Shown one piece after another: positions 45,748 to 55,357 of a stretch of 64,000 nucleotides of DNA (position 1 is the first letter of the stretch; each line of letters starts with the position of its first letter). The DNA lies in contig NZ_JACCBA010000001.1 in assembly GCF_013409365.1 (NCBI RefSeq), positions 2,170,001 to 2,234,000 on the forward strand, written 5' to 3'. Origin of the DNA: Actinomadura luteofluorescens (GTDB lineage Bacteria; Actinomycetota; Actinomycetes; Streptosporangiales; Streptosporangiaceae). The position numbers and the translations under genes are program-made. The notes under the pieces are model-generated. The model did no database searches and had not been told where the DNA came from. It saw only the letters and a program-made list of their open reading frames with translations.

Positions 45748-46652
45748 GAGTCGGCCGCCTTCGGTTCGGCCGCGCGGGCGGACTCGGGCCCGGACGGTCT
45801 GGCCTGCTCGGGGACCGCGCCCCTGGCCGTCTCGGCCGCCTGCTCCTGCGCGGCGCGGCGGCGCTCCTCCAGGACCTTGTGGTGGTCGAAGGGCACTTCC
45901 GGGGGCTCCTCGCCGCGCAGCTCGCCGAGCAGGGCGGTGATCGCGGCCATGATGTCGTCGGTGGCGGCGCGCAGGGTGTCGCGGTCCAGCGGGAGCCCCG
46001 CGTACCGCGTCAGGTCGACGGGCGGCCCGGCGATCACCTGCATCCTCTTGCGCGGCAGCGGGTGGACGCCCTTCTTCAGGCTGCCCGCGAGGCCCTTCTG
46101 CTCGCCCTTCTTGTACGGCATCAGCTCGTGCGCGCCCCAGCTCGCGACGGGAACGACCTGGGCGCCGGTCTTGAGCGCCATCCGCGCGGCGCCGGTCTGG
46201 CCCGTCATCGGCCACAGCTCCGGATCGCGGGTGCAGCTGCCCTCCGGGTAGAACATCAGGCATTCCCCGTCCAGCAGGGCCTTCTCGGCGTCCCTGAGGG
46301 CGAGGGAGGCGTCGGCGCTGTCGCGGTAGACCGGGATCTGGCCGGTACCGCGCAGCACCGCCCCGATGAACCGCACGTCGAACAGCGTGGACTTGGCCAG
46401 GTAGACGGGGTAGCGGCCCGACTCGTAGACGAAGTGGGCGAGCGCGAGGGGGTCGGCTTCGGAGATGTGGTTGGCGGCGATGATGACGCCGCCCTTCCTC
46501 GGGACGTTGCCGCGGCCGCGCCAGTCGCGCCTGAGCAGCCCGTACAGCAGCGGGCGCAAGATGACGATCGTGAGCGTGCGCCATCCCGGCGAGTAGCGGT
46601 GGCCCGGGCGTCCCTCCTGCGAGGGGGCGGCCCCCTGCTTCGCTCCGCTCAT
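45744..46652 (-). CDS. plsC: 1-acyl-glycerol-3-phosphate acyltransferase
   Basis: 302 residues. Catalytic H(X)4D in AANHISEADPLALA and the second motif FYPEGSCTRD. Adds the second acyl chain in phosphatidic acid synthesis. The C-terminal 60 residues are a charged, Ala/Glu/Arg-rich tail (LEERRRAAQEQAAETA...) without known function. Works with the coupled gpsA product. Confidence 0.95.
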   Translation of the reverse strand: MSGAKQGAAPSQEGRPGHRYSPGWRTLTIVILRPLLYGLLRRDWRGRGNVPRKGGVIIAANHISEADPLALAHFVYESGRYPVYLAKSTLFDVRFIGAVLRGTGQIPVYRDSADASLALRDAEKALLDGECLMFYPEGSCTRDPELWPMTGQTGAARMALKTGAQVVPVASWGAHELMPYKKGEQKGLAGSLKKGVHPLPRKRMQVIAGPPVDLTRYAGLPLDRDTLRAATDDIMAAITALLGELRGEEPPEVPFDHHKVLEERRRAAQEQAAETARGAVPEQARPSGPESARAAEPKAADS

Positions 46653-46736
46653 CTCGCCCCTCCCTCGATCCGTCCCACAGGTGAACCTGGGGTGTCCTCA
46701 AGTGTCGCGGTTGCGTGCGCATAGTGTCGAGTTGCC

Positions 46737-47414
46737 ATGTCTACACCAGCACCCCCCGCGCAAGCGCACGGGACGCCGCCGCTCCGGTGGTCGCTCGTGG
46801 TCCCCGTGAAGGTCCTCGCCAGGGCCAAGACCCGCATGTCCGCGGCGGCCGGTCCGCACCGGGAGGCCCTGGCGCTCGCGGTCGCGGCCGACACGGTCGC
46901 CGCCGCGCTGCGCTGCGACCGGGTCCGCGACGTGATCGTAGTCACCGACGATCCCCTTCCGGCGGCCGAGCTCGCCGCCCTCGGCGCCCGGATCGTTCCG
47001 GACGTTCCGGATGCCGGCCTGAACCCGGCCCTGGTCTACGGCGCCGGCCGCGGCCGCGAGCTGGCCTCCGACGCCGGCGTCGGGGCGCTTTCGGCTGATT
47101 TGCCCGCTTTGCGGCCTCTTGAACTCGCACGGGTCCTGGACGCCGCCGGCGCCGTGCCCGAGGCGTTCGTGCCGGACGCGGCCGGCGTCGGCACGACGCT
47201 CTACACGGCCCGCCCGGGCGTCCCGTTCTCCCCCGCGTTCGGAAGCGGCTCGCGGACCGCCCACCGCGCCCGCGGCGCCCGGGAGATCCTGCTGCCCGGC
47301 ACCGACAGCGTACGCCGCGACGTCGACACACCGGACGACCTCCGCGCGGCGCTCGCCCTGGGCGCCGGTCCCCGCACCACGGCCGTCGCGTCCCGCCTGC
47401 CCTCGTTGGCCTAG
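46737..47414 (+). CDS. cofC: phospholactate/phosphoenolpyruvate guanylyltransferase
   Basis: 225 residues. WSLVVPVKVLARAKTRMS nucleotide-binding start, VVTDDP, and SADLPALRPLELARVLDA as the Asp-containing core. Forms the guanylylated intermediate of coenzyme F420 (called FbiD in mycobacteria, where phosphoenolpyruvate is the substrate). Divergent from plsC. Confidence 0.93.
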   Translation: MSTPAPPAQAHGTPPLRWSLVVPVKVLARAKTRMSAAAGPHREALALAVAADTVAAALRCDRVRDVIVVTDDPLPAAELAALGARIVPDVPDAGLNPALVYGAGRGRELASDAGVGALSADLPALRPLELARVLDAAGAVPEAFVPDAAGVGTTLYTARPGVPFSPAFGSGSRTAHRARGAREILLPGTDSVRRDVDTPDDLRAALALGAGPRTTAVASRLPSLA

Positions 47415-47424
47415 AGTCTGGGGC

Positions 47425-47637
47425 ATGCAGGGGACGGTGAAGGCGTTCGACGCGGGAACCCGCTCGGGGAGCGTGCTCCTCGACGACGGGACGGAACTGC
47501 CCTTCGACGCCGAGGCGTTCGCGGCGGGCGGCCTGCGGCTGCTGCGCTTCGGCCAGCGGGTGAACCTGGCGCTGGACGGCGACCGGGTCTCGGTGGTGAC
47601 GCTGTCGACCTTCCCGCTGCCCTCCCCGCCCGCCTGA
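47425..47637 (+). CDS. small cold-shock-domain-like protein
   Basis: 70 residues, MQGTVKAFDAGTRSGSVLLDDGTELPFDAEAF; an OB-fold protein related to cold-shock proteins but lacking the aromatic RNP1 motif (GFGFI). Begins 10 nt after cofC, so co-transcribed. Function unknown. Confidence 0.85.
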   Translation: MQGTVKAFDAGTRSGSVLLDDGTELPFDAEAFAAGGLRLLRFGQRVNLALDGDRVSVVTLSTFPLPSPPA

Positions 47638-47698
47638 GCGGGGCGCTCCGCACAGACGTCCCGGGCGGGCGCGTCCGGGCCGGGCCCGGGAACGCGGC

Positions 47699-47728
47699 AG
47701 CGCCCGGAACCCTGCGGTCCCGGGCGCT
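47699..47728. terminator. terminator between the cold-shock-like gene and hupB
   Basis: AGCGCCCGG (47699-47707) pairs perfectly with CCGGGCGCT (47720-47728), 12-nt loop, between two convergent genes. Confidence 0.7.
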
Positions 47729-47743
47729 GACGCGGTGAGGCAC

Positions 47744-48022
47744 TTACTTCTTGCCGGCCACCAGGTTCTTGAAGTCGGCGCCCGCCTTGAACTTCGGCAC
47801 GGACGTCGCGGGAACCTCGATGGTCTTGCCCGTTGCGGGGTTGCGGGCCGTGCGGGCAGGCCGGTCGGCCTTCTCGAACGAACCGAACCCGGTGATCGCG
47901 ACCTTGTCGCCCTTGGCGACGGCGGTCTGGATCGCCTCCAGGATGGCGTCGACGGCCTCGGCTGCGGCCTTCTTGCTGCCCAGCCGGTCAGAGATGGCGT
48001 CGACCAGCTCACGCTTGTTCAT
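47744..48022 (-). CDS. hupB: DNA-binding protein HU
   Basis: 92 residues. MNKRELVDAISDRLGSKKAAAEAVDAILEAIQ, GFGSFEKADRPARTARNPATGKTIEVPA. The short HU form, without the Lys/Ala-rich tail of mycobacterial HupB. Nucleoid protein. AGAGGAG precedes the ATG. Confidence 0.97.
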   Translation of the reverse strand: MNKRELVDAISDRLGSKKAAAEAVDAILEAIQTAVAKGDKVAITGFGSFEKADRPARTARNPATGKTIEVPATSVPKFKAGADFKNLVAGKK

Positions 48023-48180
48023 GGGTTACTCCTCTAGTTCCCCCCTTGCCCGAACGAAACTAAGGGACCACCACCATGGACACAATCACCTGCACGCAAA
48101 CGATGGCGTGTCGCTGGCGTTTTTGTCGGTCTCGCCCCCGTCTCGCCCGGTGACCGGACCGGATCCGGCCACTGCGCACG

Positions 48181-48414
48181 CTAACCGACGTCGGGCCCCT
48201 CTTGGAAATCGGCGAGGAACGCGTCCAGCCTGCGAGCGGCCAGTTCGGCGTCCCGTTTGGCCAGATCGGTGATCGCCAGCAGGTGCCGGATGAGCCGCTG
48301 CCGGTCCTGGGGCGGGAGCGGCGCCACGGCGCGATGAGCGTCACGCAACTGGCGTGCGAGCTGCGTCAACGTCGGATCGTCCCACTCTGGCCCTGTCCAC
48401 GGGGCCGTGCTCAC
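48181..48414 (-). CDS. small alpha-helical protein of unknown function
   Basis: 77 residues from GTG 48412-48414 (MSTAPWTGPEWDDPTLTQLARQLRDAHRAVAPLPPQDRQRLIRHLLAITDLAKRD in two stretches). GGGGGA is 6 nt upstream. Predicted mostly helical, acidic C-terminus. Lies after leuD on the same strand, beyond a hairpin. I do not recognise a family. Confidence 0.6.
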   Translation of the reverse strand: MSTAPWTGPEWDDPTLTQLARQLRDAHRAVAPLPPQDRQRLIRHLLAITDLAKRDAELAARRLDAFLADFQEGPDVG

Positions 48415-48514
48415 TTGGAGTCCCCCAACGGTCGGCGGTCGTTGCTCACTAGGGGGATTCTCCCCCGCGCCCATGCCGACCGTCTCGCCCGGGGTACGTT
48501 CGGGCGCGCCCGTA

Positions 48515-48542
48515 GCGCCGGATACCTCCCGATATCCGGCGC
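48515..48542 (-). terminator. leuCD operon terminator hairpin
   Basis: GCGCCGGATA and TATCCGGCGC form a perfect 10-bp stem with an 8-nt loop, 31 nt after the leuD stop. No U-tract, as is common in GC-rich actinobacteria. Confidence 0.7.
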
Positions 48543-48572
48543 CAAGGGCGGTGTGCCGTGGGGCTCCGAGGG

Positions 48573-49160
48573 CTAGACCGTGGTGGGGAGCAGCGCGGTG
48601 CGGGCGGCCTCGAAGTCGCCGATCGCGTCGGCGTGGCGCAGCGTGAGGCCGATGTCGTCCAGGCCCTCCATCAGCCGCCAGCGGGTGTAGTCGTCGATCT
48701 CGAACGTCGCCGTGTCCGCGCCCCAGCGGACCTCGCGCCCGCCCAGGTCGACGGTGATCTCCAGGGCGGGGTCCTTCTCGACCGCGCTCTGCAGCGCCTC
48801 GACCTGCTCGCCCGTGAGGACGACCGGCAGCAGGCCCATCTTCGTGGAGTTGTTGCGGAAGATGTCGCCGAACCGCGGCGCGATCACGACGCGGAAGCCG
48901 TACTGCTGCAGCGCCCAGACGGCGTGCTCGCGGGACGATCCGGTGCCGAAGTCGGGCCCGGCCACCAGGATGCCCGCGCCCTCGTAGCGCGGCTGGTTCA
49001 GGACGAATTCCGGGTCCTCGCGCCAGGCCGAGAACAGGCCCTTGTCGAACCCGGTGCGGCTGACCTGCTTGAGCCACACGGCCGGGATGATCTGGTCGGT
49101 GTCGACGTTGCTGCGGCGCAGCGGCACCGCGCGCCCGGCGTAGGTGGTGAACGCTTCCAT
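48573..49160 (-). CDS. leuD: 3-isopropylmalate dehydratase small subunit
   Basis: 195 residues. [29 protein letters not shown]. Swivel domain partner of LeuC; together they isomerise 2- to 3-isopropylmalate in leucine synthesis. 9 nt after leuC. Confidence 0.96.
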   Translation of the reverse strand: MEAFTTYAGRAVPLRRSNVDTDQIIPAVWLKQVSRTGFDKGLFSAWREDPEFVLNQPRYEGAGILVAGPDFGTGSSREHAVWALQQYGFRVVIAPRFGDIFRNNSTKMGLLPVVLTGEQVEALQSAVEKDPALEITVDLGGREVRWGADTATFEIDDYTRWRLMEGLDDIGLTLRHADAIGDFEAARTALLPTTV

Positions 49161-49169
49161 CGTGCTTCC

Positions 49170-50567
49170 TTACAGGTCGGCGGGCGCGGCCAGGTGCCCG
49201 GTGACGGCGGTGGCGGCGGCGACGGCGGGCGACACCAGGTGGGTGCGCCCGCCCGGTCCCTGCCGGCCCTCGAAGTTACGGTTGGACGTGGAGGCGCTGC
49301 GCTCGCCGGGCGTGAGCTTGTCGGGGTTCATCGCCAGGCACATCGAGCAGCCGGCCTCGCGCCACTCGGCGCCGGAGGCGGAGATGACGGCGTCCAGCCC
49401 CTCCTCCTCGGCCTGCTTCTTGACCTTCATGGAGCCGGGGACGACCAGCATCCGGACGCCGTCGGCGACCTTGCGGCCCTCCAGCACGCCCGCGACGGCG
49501 CGCAGGTCCTCGATGCGGCCGTTGGTGCAGGAGCCGACGAAGACGGTGTCGACGGCGATGTCGCGCAGCGGCGTCCCGGCGGTCAGGCCCATGTACTCCA
49601 GGGCGCGCTCGGCGGACTGGCGCTGGGCCGGGTCGTCGTAGGACGCGGGGTCGGGCACGGACCCGCCGAGCGGCAGGCCCTGGCCGGGGTTCGTCCCCCA
49701 GGTGACGAACGGGGTCAGCTCGGCCGCGTCGATCACGACCTCCCGGTCGAAGACCGCGTCGTCGTCGGTGCGCAGGGACGTCCAGTACTCGACGGCCCGG
49801 TCCCAGTCCTCGCCCTGCGGGGCGTGCGGGCGGCCCTTGAGGTAGGCGAACGTGGTCGCGTCCGGGGCGATCATCCCGGCGCGGGCGCCGGCCTCGATGG
49901 ACATGTTGCAGACCGTCATGCGGCCCTCCATCGACAGCGACCGGACGGCCTCGCCGCGGTACTCGACGATGTGGCCCTGGCCGCCGCCGGTGCCGATCCG
50001 TGCGATGATCGCGAGGATCAGGTCCTTGGCGGTCACGCCCTCGGGCAGCGCGCCCTCGACCGTGACGGCCATCGTCTTCGGCCGGATCTGCGGCAGCGTC
50101 TGCGTGGCGAGGACGTGCTCGACCTCGCTGGTGCCGATCCCGAAGGCGAGGGCGCCGAACGCGCCGTGCGTGGAGGTGTGCGAGTCGCCGCACACGACGG
50201 TCATGCCGGGCTGGGTCAGGCCCAGCTGCGGGCCGATGACGTGGACGATGCCCTGGCCCTCGTCGCCCATCGGGTGCAGCCGGATCCCGAAGTCGGAGCA
50301 GTTCTTGCGCAGCGTCTCGACCTGGGTGCGCGACACCGGGTCGGCGATCGGCTTGAGCAGGTCCGTGGTCGGGACGTTGTGGTCCTCGGTGGCGATCGTC
50401 AGGTCGGGGCGGCGGACCTGGCGGCCCGCCATCCGCAGCCCGTCGAACGCCTGCGGGCTGGTGACCTCGTGGACGAGGTGCAGGTCGATGTAGAGGAGGT
50501 CGGGCTCGCCCTCGGCGTGCCGTACGACGTGAGCGTCGTACACCTTCTCGGCCAGTGTTCGGCCCAT
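49170..50567 (-). CDS. leuC: 3-isopropylmalate dehydratase large subunit
   Basis: 465 residues. Aconitase-fold with 4Fe-4S ligands in [12 protein letters not shown] and [11 protein letters not shown], and [31 protein letters not shown]. Start ATG 50565-50567 (GTG directly before it is also in frame). Divergent from ndgR, the regulator that controls it in streptomycetes. Confidence 0.97.
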   Translation of the reverse strand: MGRTLAEKVYDAHVVRHAEGEPDLLYIDLHLVHEVTSPQAFDGLRMAGRQVRRPDLTIATEDHNVPTTDLLKPIADPVSRTQVETLRKNCSDFGIRLHPMGDEGQGIVHVIGPQLGLTQPGMTVVCGDSHTSTHGAFGALAFGIGTSEVEHVLATQTLPQIRPKTMAVTVEGALPEGVTAKDLILAIIARIGTGGGQGHIVEYRGEAVRSLSMEGRMTVCNMSIEAGARAGMIAPDATTFAYLKGRPHAPQGEDWDRAVEYWTSLRTDDDAVFDREVVIDAAELTPFVTWGTNPGQGLPLGGSVPDPASYDDPAQRQSAERALEYMGLTAGTPLRDIAVDTVFVGSCTNGRIEDLRAVAGVLEGRKVADGVRMLVVPGSMKVKKQAEEEGLDAVISASGAEWREAGCSMCLAMNPDKLTPGERSASTSNRNFEGRQGPGGRTHLVSPAVAAATAVTGHLAAPADL

Positions 50568-50655
50568 CACTCCACCTCACCTGTGCTGGTCGGTCGGCGC
50601 TGCGTCGCGCCGTGGTCCCGGTCACCCCGGGCGGTCTCGGCCACCTCGATTTGCA

Positions 50656-50670
50656 TCTCAAATTACGAGA
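50656..50670. promoter_or_regulatory. candidate NdgR operator between leuC and ndgR
   Basis: TCTC-AAATTAC-GAGA, an inverted repeat in the only AT-rich part of the leuC/ndgR divergent promoter, 16 nt before the ndgR start. IclR-type regulators of leuCD bind this intergenic region in related genera; the exact site is inferred. Confidence 0.5.
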
Positions 50671-50685
50671 CGGCAATATCAATGC

Positions 50686-51405
50686 ATGGACAACTCTAGC
50701 GGAGTCGGCGTACTTGACAAAGCGGTGCTCGTGCTGAACGCGCTGGAGGCCGGTCCGGCCTCGCTCGCCCAGCTCGTCCAGACGACGGGGCTGGCCCGCC
50801 CCACCGCCCACCGGCTGGCCGTCGCGCTGGAGCACCACCGCCTCGTCCACCGCGACACGCAGGGGCGCTTCATCCTCGGGCCGCGGCTGGCCGAGCTCGC
50901 GGTCGCGGCCGGCGAGGACCGGCTGCTCGCGATCGCGCAGCCCGTCCTGGCCCAGCTGCGCGACCACACCGGCGAGAGCGCGTCGCTGTTCCGCCGCCAG
51001 GGTGACGTGCGGGTCTGCGTGGCCGCCGCCGAGCGCACCAGCGGCCTGCGCGACACCATCCCGGTCGGCGCGGCGCTGCCGATGACCGCGGGGTCGGCCG
51101 CGCAGATCCTGCTCGCCTGGGAGGAGCCCGACCGGCTGCACCGCGGGCTGCGCGGCGCCAAGTTCGAGGCCACGACGCTGGCGTCCGTGCGGCGCCGGGG
51201 CTGGGCGCAGAGCGTCGGCGAGCGCGAGCAGGGCGTCGGCTCCGTCTCGGCCCCCATCCGCGGCGCCGCCGGACGGGTGATCGCCGCCGTCTCGGTGTCC
51301 GGGCCCCTCGAACGCCTCACCCGCTCCCCCGGGCGCCTGCACGCCGCGCCCGTCGCCGCCGCCGCCGAGAAGATCTCCGAGGGCATGCGCCGCACGGCGT
51401 CCTGA
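50686..51405 (+). CDS. ndgR: IclR-family regulator NdgR
   Basis: 239 residues. Winged HTH (LAQLVQTTGLARPTAHRLAVALEHHRLV) and IclR effector domain (GQPVLAQLRDHTGE-like; GWAQSVGEREQGVGSVSAPI). Regulates leuCD and amino-acid/antibiotic metabolism in streptomycetes. Start ATG 50686, short or leaderless 5' end. Confidence 0.94.
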   Translation: MDNSSGVGVLDKAVLVLNALEAGPASLAQLVQTTGLARPTAHRLAVALEHHRLVHRDTQGRFILGPRLAELAVAAGEDRLLAIAQPVLAQLRDHTGESASLFRRQGDVRVCVAAAERTSGLRDTIPVGAALPMTAGSAAQILLAWEEPDRLHRGLRGAKFEATTLASVRRRGWAQSVGEREQGVGSVSAPIRGAAGRVIAAVSVSGPLERLTRSPGRLHAAPVAAAAEKISEGMRRTAS

Positions 51406-51582
51406 TCAGCGCCCCGCTCACCGTCCTGATGACCGTCCCGATCAACGTGCCGGCCGGCCGTCCCGGACACGCGGCCTGATCCGGCCGCGGTGCGAATCAC
51501 CATAAGCCGGACGGACCTGAGATTGTGCCGGTCTCCGCGCCTCCGACCTCGCTACCGTTGCCTTCGGTCAAGGGGGTGCAAC

Positions 51583-52239
51583 GTGCAGATCTCCGAGCTC
51601 AGCGACCGCAGCGGGCTGACGGTCCAGACGATCAAGTTCTACATCCGGGAGGGCCTGCTGCCGAAGGGCTCGGTGGTGAGCGCCACGCGCTCGGAGTACG
51701 ACGGGCGGCATCTGGATCGGCTCCGGCTGATCAGCGCGCTGCGCGAGGTGGGCGACATGCCGATCTCGGCGATCCAGGAGATCATCGAGGCCGTCGAGGA
51801 CGACGGGGTCGGCATGCACGAGCTGTTCGCCACCACCCAGCACGCGGTCGGCCCGCACGTCGCCGCACCGCACGACCCGCACTGGCGGGCCGCCCGCGAG
51901 GACGTCGACGCCATCGTCCGCGAGCTCGGCTGGCAGGTCGACGACCGCGCCCCAGCCCGCGACCTGCTGGCGCACGGGTTCGTGGCACTGCGCCGGCTCG
52001 GCTTCCCGATCACCCTCAAGGACCTGCGCCCCTACGTGAAGGCCGCCGCCGAGGTCGCCGAGCACGAGATCGGACGGGTCGCCGAGGGCGCCCCGCGGGC
52101 CCGGACCGTCCATTCGCTGCTGGTCTCGACCATCCTCTACGAGCAGGTCCTCACGTCGCTGCACCGGCTGGCGCAGGAGGACGCCTCGGCGCGCCGGTTC
52201 GCCGCGCCCGACCCGTCCCACCAGGCATTTCCGGGATAG
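51583..52239 (+). CDS. MerR-family transcriptional regulator
   Basis: 218 residues from GTG 51583 (MQISELSDRSGLTVQTIKFYIREGLLP). MerR HTH then dimerisation helix (LRLISALREVGDMPISAIQEIIEAV) and a C-terminal domain without Cys ligands. GGGGG 7-8 nt upstream. Ligand unknown; it may act on the neighbouring DUF202 pair. Confidence 0.92.
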   Translation: MQISELSDRSGLTVQTIKFYIREGLLPKGSVVSATRSEYDGRHLDRLRLISALREVGDMPISAIQEIIEAVEDDGVGMHELFATTQHAVGPHVAAPHDPHWRAAREDVDAIVRELGWQVDDRAPARDLLAHGFVALRRLGFPITLKDLRPYVKAAAEVAEHEIGRVAEGAPRARTVHSLLVSTILYEQVLTSLHRLAQEDASARRFAAPDPSHQAFPG

Positions 52240-52306
52240 ACGGTCGGAATTGCCATTCACGCCCCCGTTTTAGGGCTTTCGCTTTCTTCGCCTAATATGA
52301 AAGGCG

Positions 52307-52696
52307 ATGACCGCGACAACGCCTCCGGGCTCCTCCGGCGGCAGGTGGACCGACCGCCTGCTCGCCGAGGGCGACGACCCCGATCCGCGCTTCTCCATGG
52401 CCAACGAGCGCACGTTCCTGGCCTGGATCCGCACGGCGCTGGCGCTGATCGCGGGCGGCATCGGCCTCGCCCTGGCCCGTGACCTGATCGACTCGCCGCT
52501 GCGGCAGGTGCTCGCGGTCGGCTTCGCCGCGGGCGGCGCCCTCGTCGCGGTGCTGGCGTTCCGCCGGTGGCTGCGCACCGAGCGCGCCCTGCGCCGCTCC
52601 GAGACGCTGCCGCCGCCCGCGCTGGCCCCGGTCATCTCCTACGGGCTGGCGGGCGCCGCGATCGTCCTGCTGGTGGCGCTGCTGGTCACCCGGTGA
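52307..52696 (+). CDS. DUF202 (YidH-like) membrane protein
   Basis: 129 residues. MANERTFLAWIRTALALIAGGIGLAL is the DUF202 signature; three membrane helices. Typical YidH length. Overlaps the next gene (GTGA). Confidence 0.93.
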   Translation: MTATTPPGSSGGRWTDRLLAEGDDPDPRFSMANERTFLAWIRTALALIAGGIGLALARDLIDSPLRQVLAVGFAAGGALVAVLAFRRWLRTERALRRSETLPPPALAPVISYGLAGAAIVLLVALLVTR

Positions 52697-52995
52697 AACT
52701 CCGGGACCCGGGCGCGCAGCCGGAGCGGACGGCGCTGGCGTGGTCGCGCACCACCCTGGCCCTGATCGGCGCGGGGCTGTTGTGCGTGCGGCTCGCCCCC
52801 TCGGCTCCGGGCACCGTCCTCGCGGCGGCGGTCGTGTGCGGCGGGGCCGCGCTGATGCTGCGCCGCACCCGCAGGAGCTTCCACGCGCGGCGCGCCCTGC
52901 CCTCCGGAGCGGGCGCGGCCGACCCGGTCTCCATCATGATCACGACCGGTCTGGCGATGCTGCTGGCGGGAGTCGCCGCCGTCCTCGCCTTCTGA
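52693..52995 (+). CDS. second, shorter DUF202-family membrane protein
   Basis: 100 residues. PERTALAWSRTTLALIGAGLL is the same signature; three helices. YidH/YidG pairs are common; function unknown. GTG start overlaps the upstream stop. Confidence 0.92.
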   Translation: MKLRDPGAQPERTALAWSRTTLALIGAGLLCVRLAPSAPGTVLAAAVVCGGAALMLRRTRRSFHARRALPSGAGAADPVSIMITTGLAMLLAGVAAVLAF

Positions 52996-53078
52996 TCGAG
53001 GCATGCGTGCCGCGCATGGCTGGCGTGCGAAGTCTTCGCTGGTGGCATGAGTGTTGAGCGTCTAGCGTCGGTCGCGCC

Positions 53079-54311
53079 ATGACACGAATCGCCTTTCTCG
53101 GACTGGGACGCATGGGCGTCCCGATGGCCCGGCGCCTCGCCGCCGCCGGGCACGACCTGACCGTATGGAACCGCACTCCCTCCCGGGCCGCGCCGCTCGC
53201 GGAGGCGGGCGCCGCCGTCCGCGGCACGCCCGCCGAGGCGGCCCGGGACCGCGAGCTGGTCGTCACGATGCTCACCGACGCGGCCGCCGTCGAGGCCGTG
53301 CTGTTCGGCCCGGACGGCGCCGCCGCGGCCCTGCCGCCCGGCGCCCTGGTCGCCGACATGTCGACGATCGGCCCGGCCGCCGTCCACCGCGTCCGGAGCC
53401 GGCTCCCCGAGGGGATCGGGTACGTCGACGCGCCGGTCTCCGGCAGCCTCCCGCAGGCGGAGGCGGGCGAGCTGGTGATCCTCGCCGGCGCCGAGCCGGA
53501 CGATCTCGCCCGCTGCGCCGGCGCCCTCGCCGTCCTCGGGGAGGTCCGGCACGTCGGGCCGCCCGGCTCGGGCGCCTCGCTCAAGCTGGTGGTGAACAGC
53601 GCGCTCGTCGGGAACTTCGCCGTTCTCGGCGAGGCGCTGGCCCTGGCCGACCGGCTGGGCGTCGACCCGGGCCTCGCCCTGGACGCCCTCGGGCGCACCA
53701 GCCCTCAGGCCCGCCGCCTCAAGGAGCACACCGGCGGCGACGCGCCGCGCTTCACGCTCGCTCTGGCGGCCAAAGACCTCGGCCTCGCCCTGGACGGCTC
53801 CCCGCCCGCGGGCGTCCTGCCCGCCGTGCGGGCCCGGACGGACGCCGCGCTCGCCGCCGGGCTCGGCGGCCACGACCTCGTCTCCCTCACCGACCACATC
53901 AGGAGGACCCCGCCCATGCGCGTGACGCTCGGCAACCCCGGCACCGTCCCGGCTCCGCCCAACCCGGCCTACTCCCACACCGCCTACGTGACGCAGGGCC
54001 CGATGCTGTACGTGTCGGGGCAGATCGCCCTCGGCGAGGACGGCGCGATCGACAAGCCCGGCGACATGACCCGCCAGTCGGAGGTGATCATGTCGCTGCT
54101 GGAGCGGATCCTCGCCGCGCACGGGGCCGGGTTCGGGGACGTGGTCAACATCCGGACGTTCGTCACCGATCTGGACCGGCTCCGCGAGTACGGCGACGTC
54201 CGCAGGCGGTACTTCACGGGCACGCCGCCGACCAGCACGACCGTCGAGGTGTCCCGGCTCTTCCACCCCGACGCCCTGCTGGAGGTGGAGATCGTCGCGG
54301 CCGTCCCCTAG
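53079..54311 (+). CDS. fused 3-hydroxyisobutyrate dehydrogenase-like / RidA-like protein
   Basis: 410 residues in one uninterrupted frame. Residues 1-279: IAFLGLGRMGVPMARRL Rossmann, DAPVSGSLPQAEAG and catalytic Lys in GASLKLVVNSALVG. Residues 280-410: RidA/YjgF fold (HTAYVTQGPMLYVSGQIALGEDG, LEVEIVAAVP), imine deaminase-type. At the junction AGGAGG (53901-53906) sits 9 nt before an in-frame ATG (53916), the exact layout of a separate ridA gene, so both the fusion and a free 131-residue RidA could be made. The RidA end VEVSRLFHPDALLEVEIVA keeps Glu but the usual Arg is not evident. Confidence 0.88.
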   Translation: MTRIAFLGLGRMGVPMARRLAAAGHDLTVWNRTPSRAAPLAEAGAAVRGTPAEAARDRELVVTMLTDAAAVEAVLFGPDGAAAALPPGALVADMSTIGPAAVHRVRSRLPEGIGYVDAPVSGSLPQAEAGELVILAGAEPDDLARCAGALAVLGEVRHVGPPGSGASLKLVVNSALVGNFAVLGEALALADRLGVDPGLALDALGRTSPQARRLKEHTGGDAPRFTLALAAKDLGLALDGSPPAGVLPAVRARTDAALAAGLGGHDLVSLTDHIRRTPPMRVTLGNPGTVPAPPNPAYSHTAYVTQGPMLYVSGQIALGEDGAIDKPGDMTRQSEVIMSLLERILAAHGAGFGDVVNIRTFVTDLDRLREYGDVRRRYFTGTPPTSTTVEVSRLFHPDALLEVEIVAAVP

Positions 54312-55282
54312 GGCCGGTGCTCCCCGCCCTCGGGGCGCGGCTCCCCTCCCTCGGGGCGCGGCCGCTCTGCCCCGGGGCCGAGCTCGGCGGCCACCTCCCG
54401 CAGGTCCGCGAGGAACGCGGTGACGGGCGGGGACCTGCGCGCGTGCCGGCCCACCGCCGCGTAGACGGCGCGGCGGGACCGGCCGGACGCCACGGCGCGC
54501 AGCACGACGCCGTCCCGCGCCATGGCGGAGGCCGCCAGCGCCGGGACGAGCGTGACGCCGAACCCCTCGGCGACCAGCCCCAGCTTGGAGATCCACTCGG
54601 CGACCCGCAGCGGTGTGCGCGGCACGAACCCGGCCGCCTCGCAGCGGGCGTGGAGCGCCGCGATCGCCGCCGGGTCGTCGGCCACGATCCACGGCTCGTC
54701 CGCCAGCTCCCCGAGCGGGACGCGCTCGCGCGCGGCGAGCCGGTGGCCGGACGGCAGCGCGACGAGCAGCGCGTCGTCGAGCAGGGCCACCAGGCCGTCG
54801 GCGGCGATCGAGGGGACCTTGTGCGTGCTGACCAGCGCGATGTCGAGGTCGCCCGCCTCCAGCATCGGCAGCAGGCGCTCGGTCGTGCCCTCGCGCAGCA
54901 GCGGCAGGACGCCCGGGTGCCGGGCACGGAACCGGGCGAGCGCGCGCGGGACGAGCACGGCGTTGGCGGTGGCGAACGCGCCGAGCCGCAGGGTCCCGGT
55001 GTCGAGCCGGCGCAGCCCGTCGAGGGCGCGGGCGGTGTCGGCGAGCCGGTCGAGGAGGGCGCGCGCGTGCGGGAGCAGGTACTCCCCGGCGGGCGTCGGC
55101 CGCACGCCGCGGGCGCCGCGCGCGAACAACTCCACCCCGCAGACGTCCTCCAGCGCCGCGACCTGCCGCGAGACGGCGGACTGCGTGTAGCCCTCCGCGG
55201 CCGCCGCGGCGGTGAAGGAGCCCAGGTCGGCGACGGCGACGAAGGTCCGCAGCAGGACGGGGTCGAGGGCTTCGGCGCGCAC
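54308..55282 (-). CDS. LysR-family transcriptional regulator
   Basis: 324 residues. HTH (FTAAAAAEGYTQSAVSRQVAALEDVCGVELFARGARGV) and PBP2-like ligand domain. C-terminal PEGGEPRPEGGEHRP is a short direct repeat. TAG stop overlaps the stop of the convergent fusion gene within CTAG (54308-54311). Divergent from the Nudix gene. Confidence 0.93.
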   Translation of the reverse strand: MRAEALDPVLLRTFVAVADLGSFTAAAAAEGYTQSAVSRQVAALEDVCGVELFARGARGVRPTPAGEYLLPHARALLDRLADTARALDGLRRLDTGTLRLGAFATANAVLVPRALARFRARHPGVLPLLREGTTERLLPMLEAGDLDIALVSTHKVPSIAADGLVALLDDALLVALPSGHRLAARERVPLGELADEPWIVADDPAAIAALHARCEAAGFVPRTPLRVAEWISKLGLVAEGFGVTLVPALAASAMARDGVVLRAVASGRSRRAVYAAVGRHARRSPPVTAFLADLREVAAELGPGAERPRPEGGEPRPEGGEHRP

Positions 55283-55357
55283 CCCCGGAGCATACGGCCA
55301 CCGGGCGGCGCCGGTCCGCCGCCCGCGGCCGCGCGCCGCCGGGCGCCCTGGGGGACA

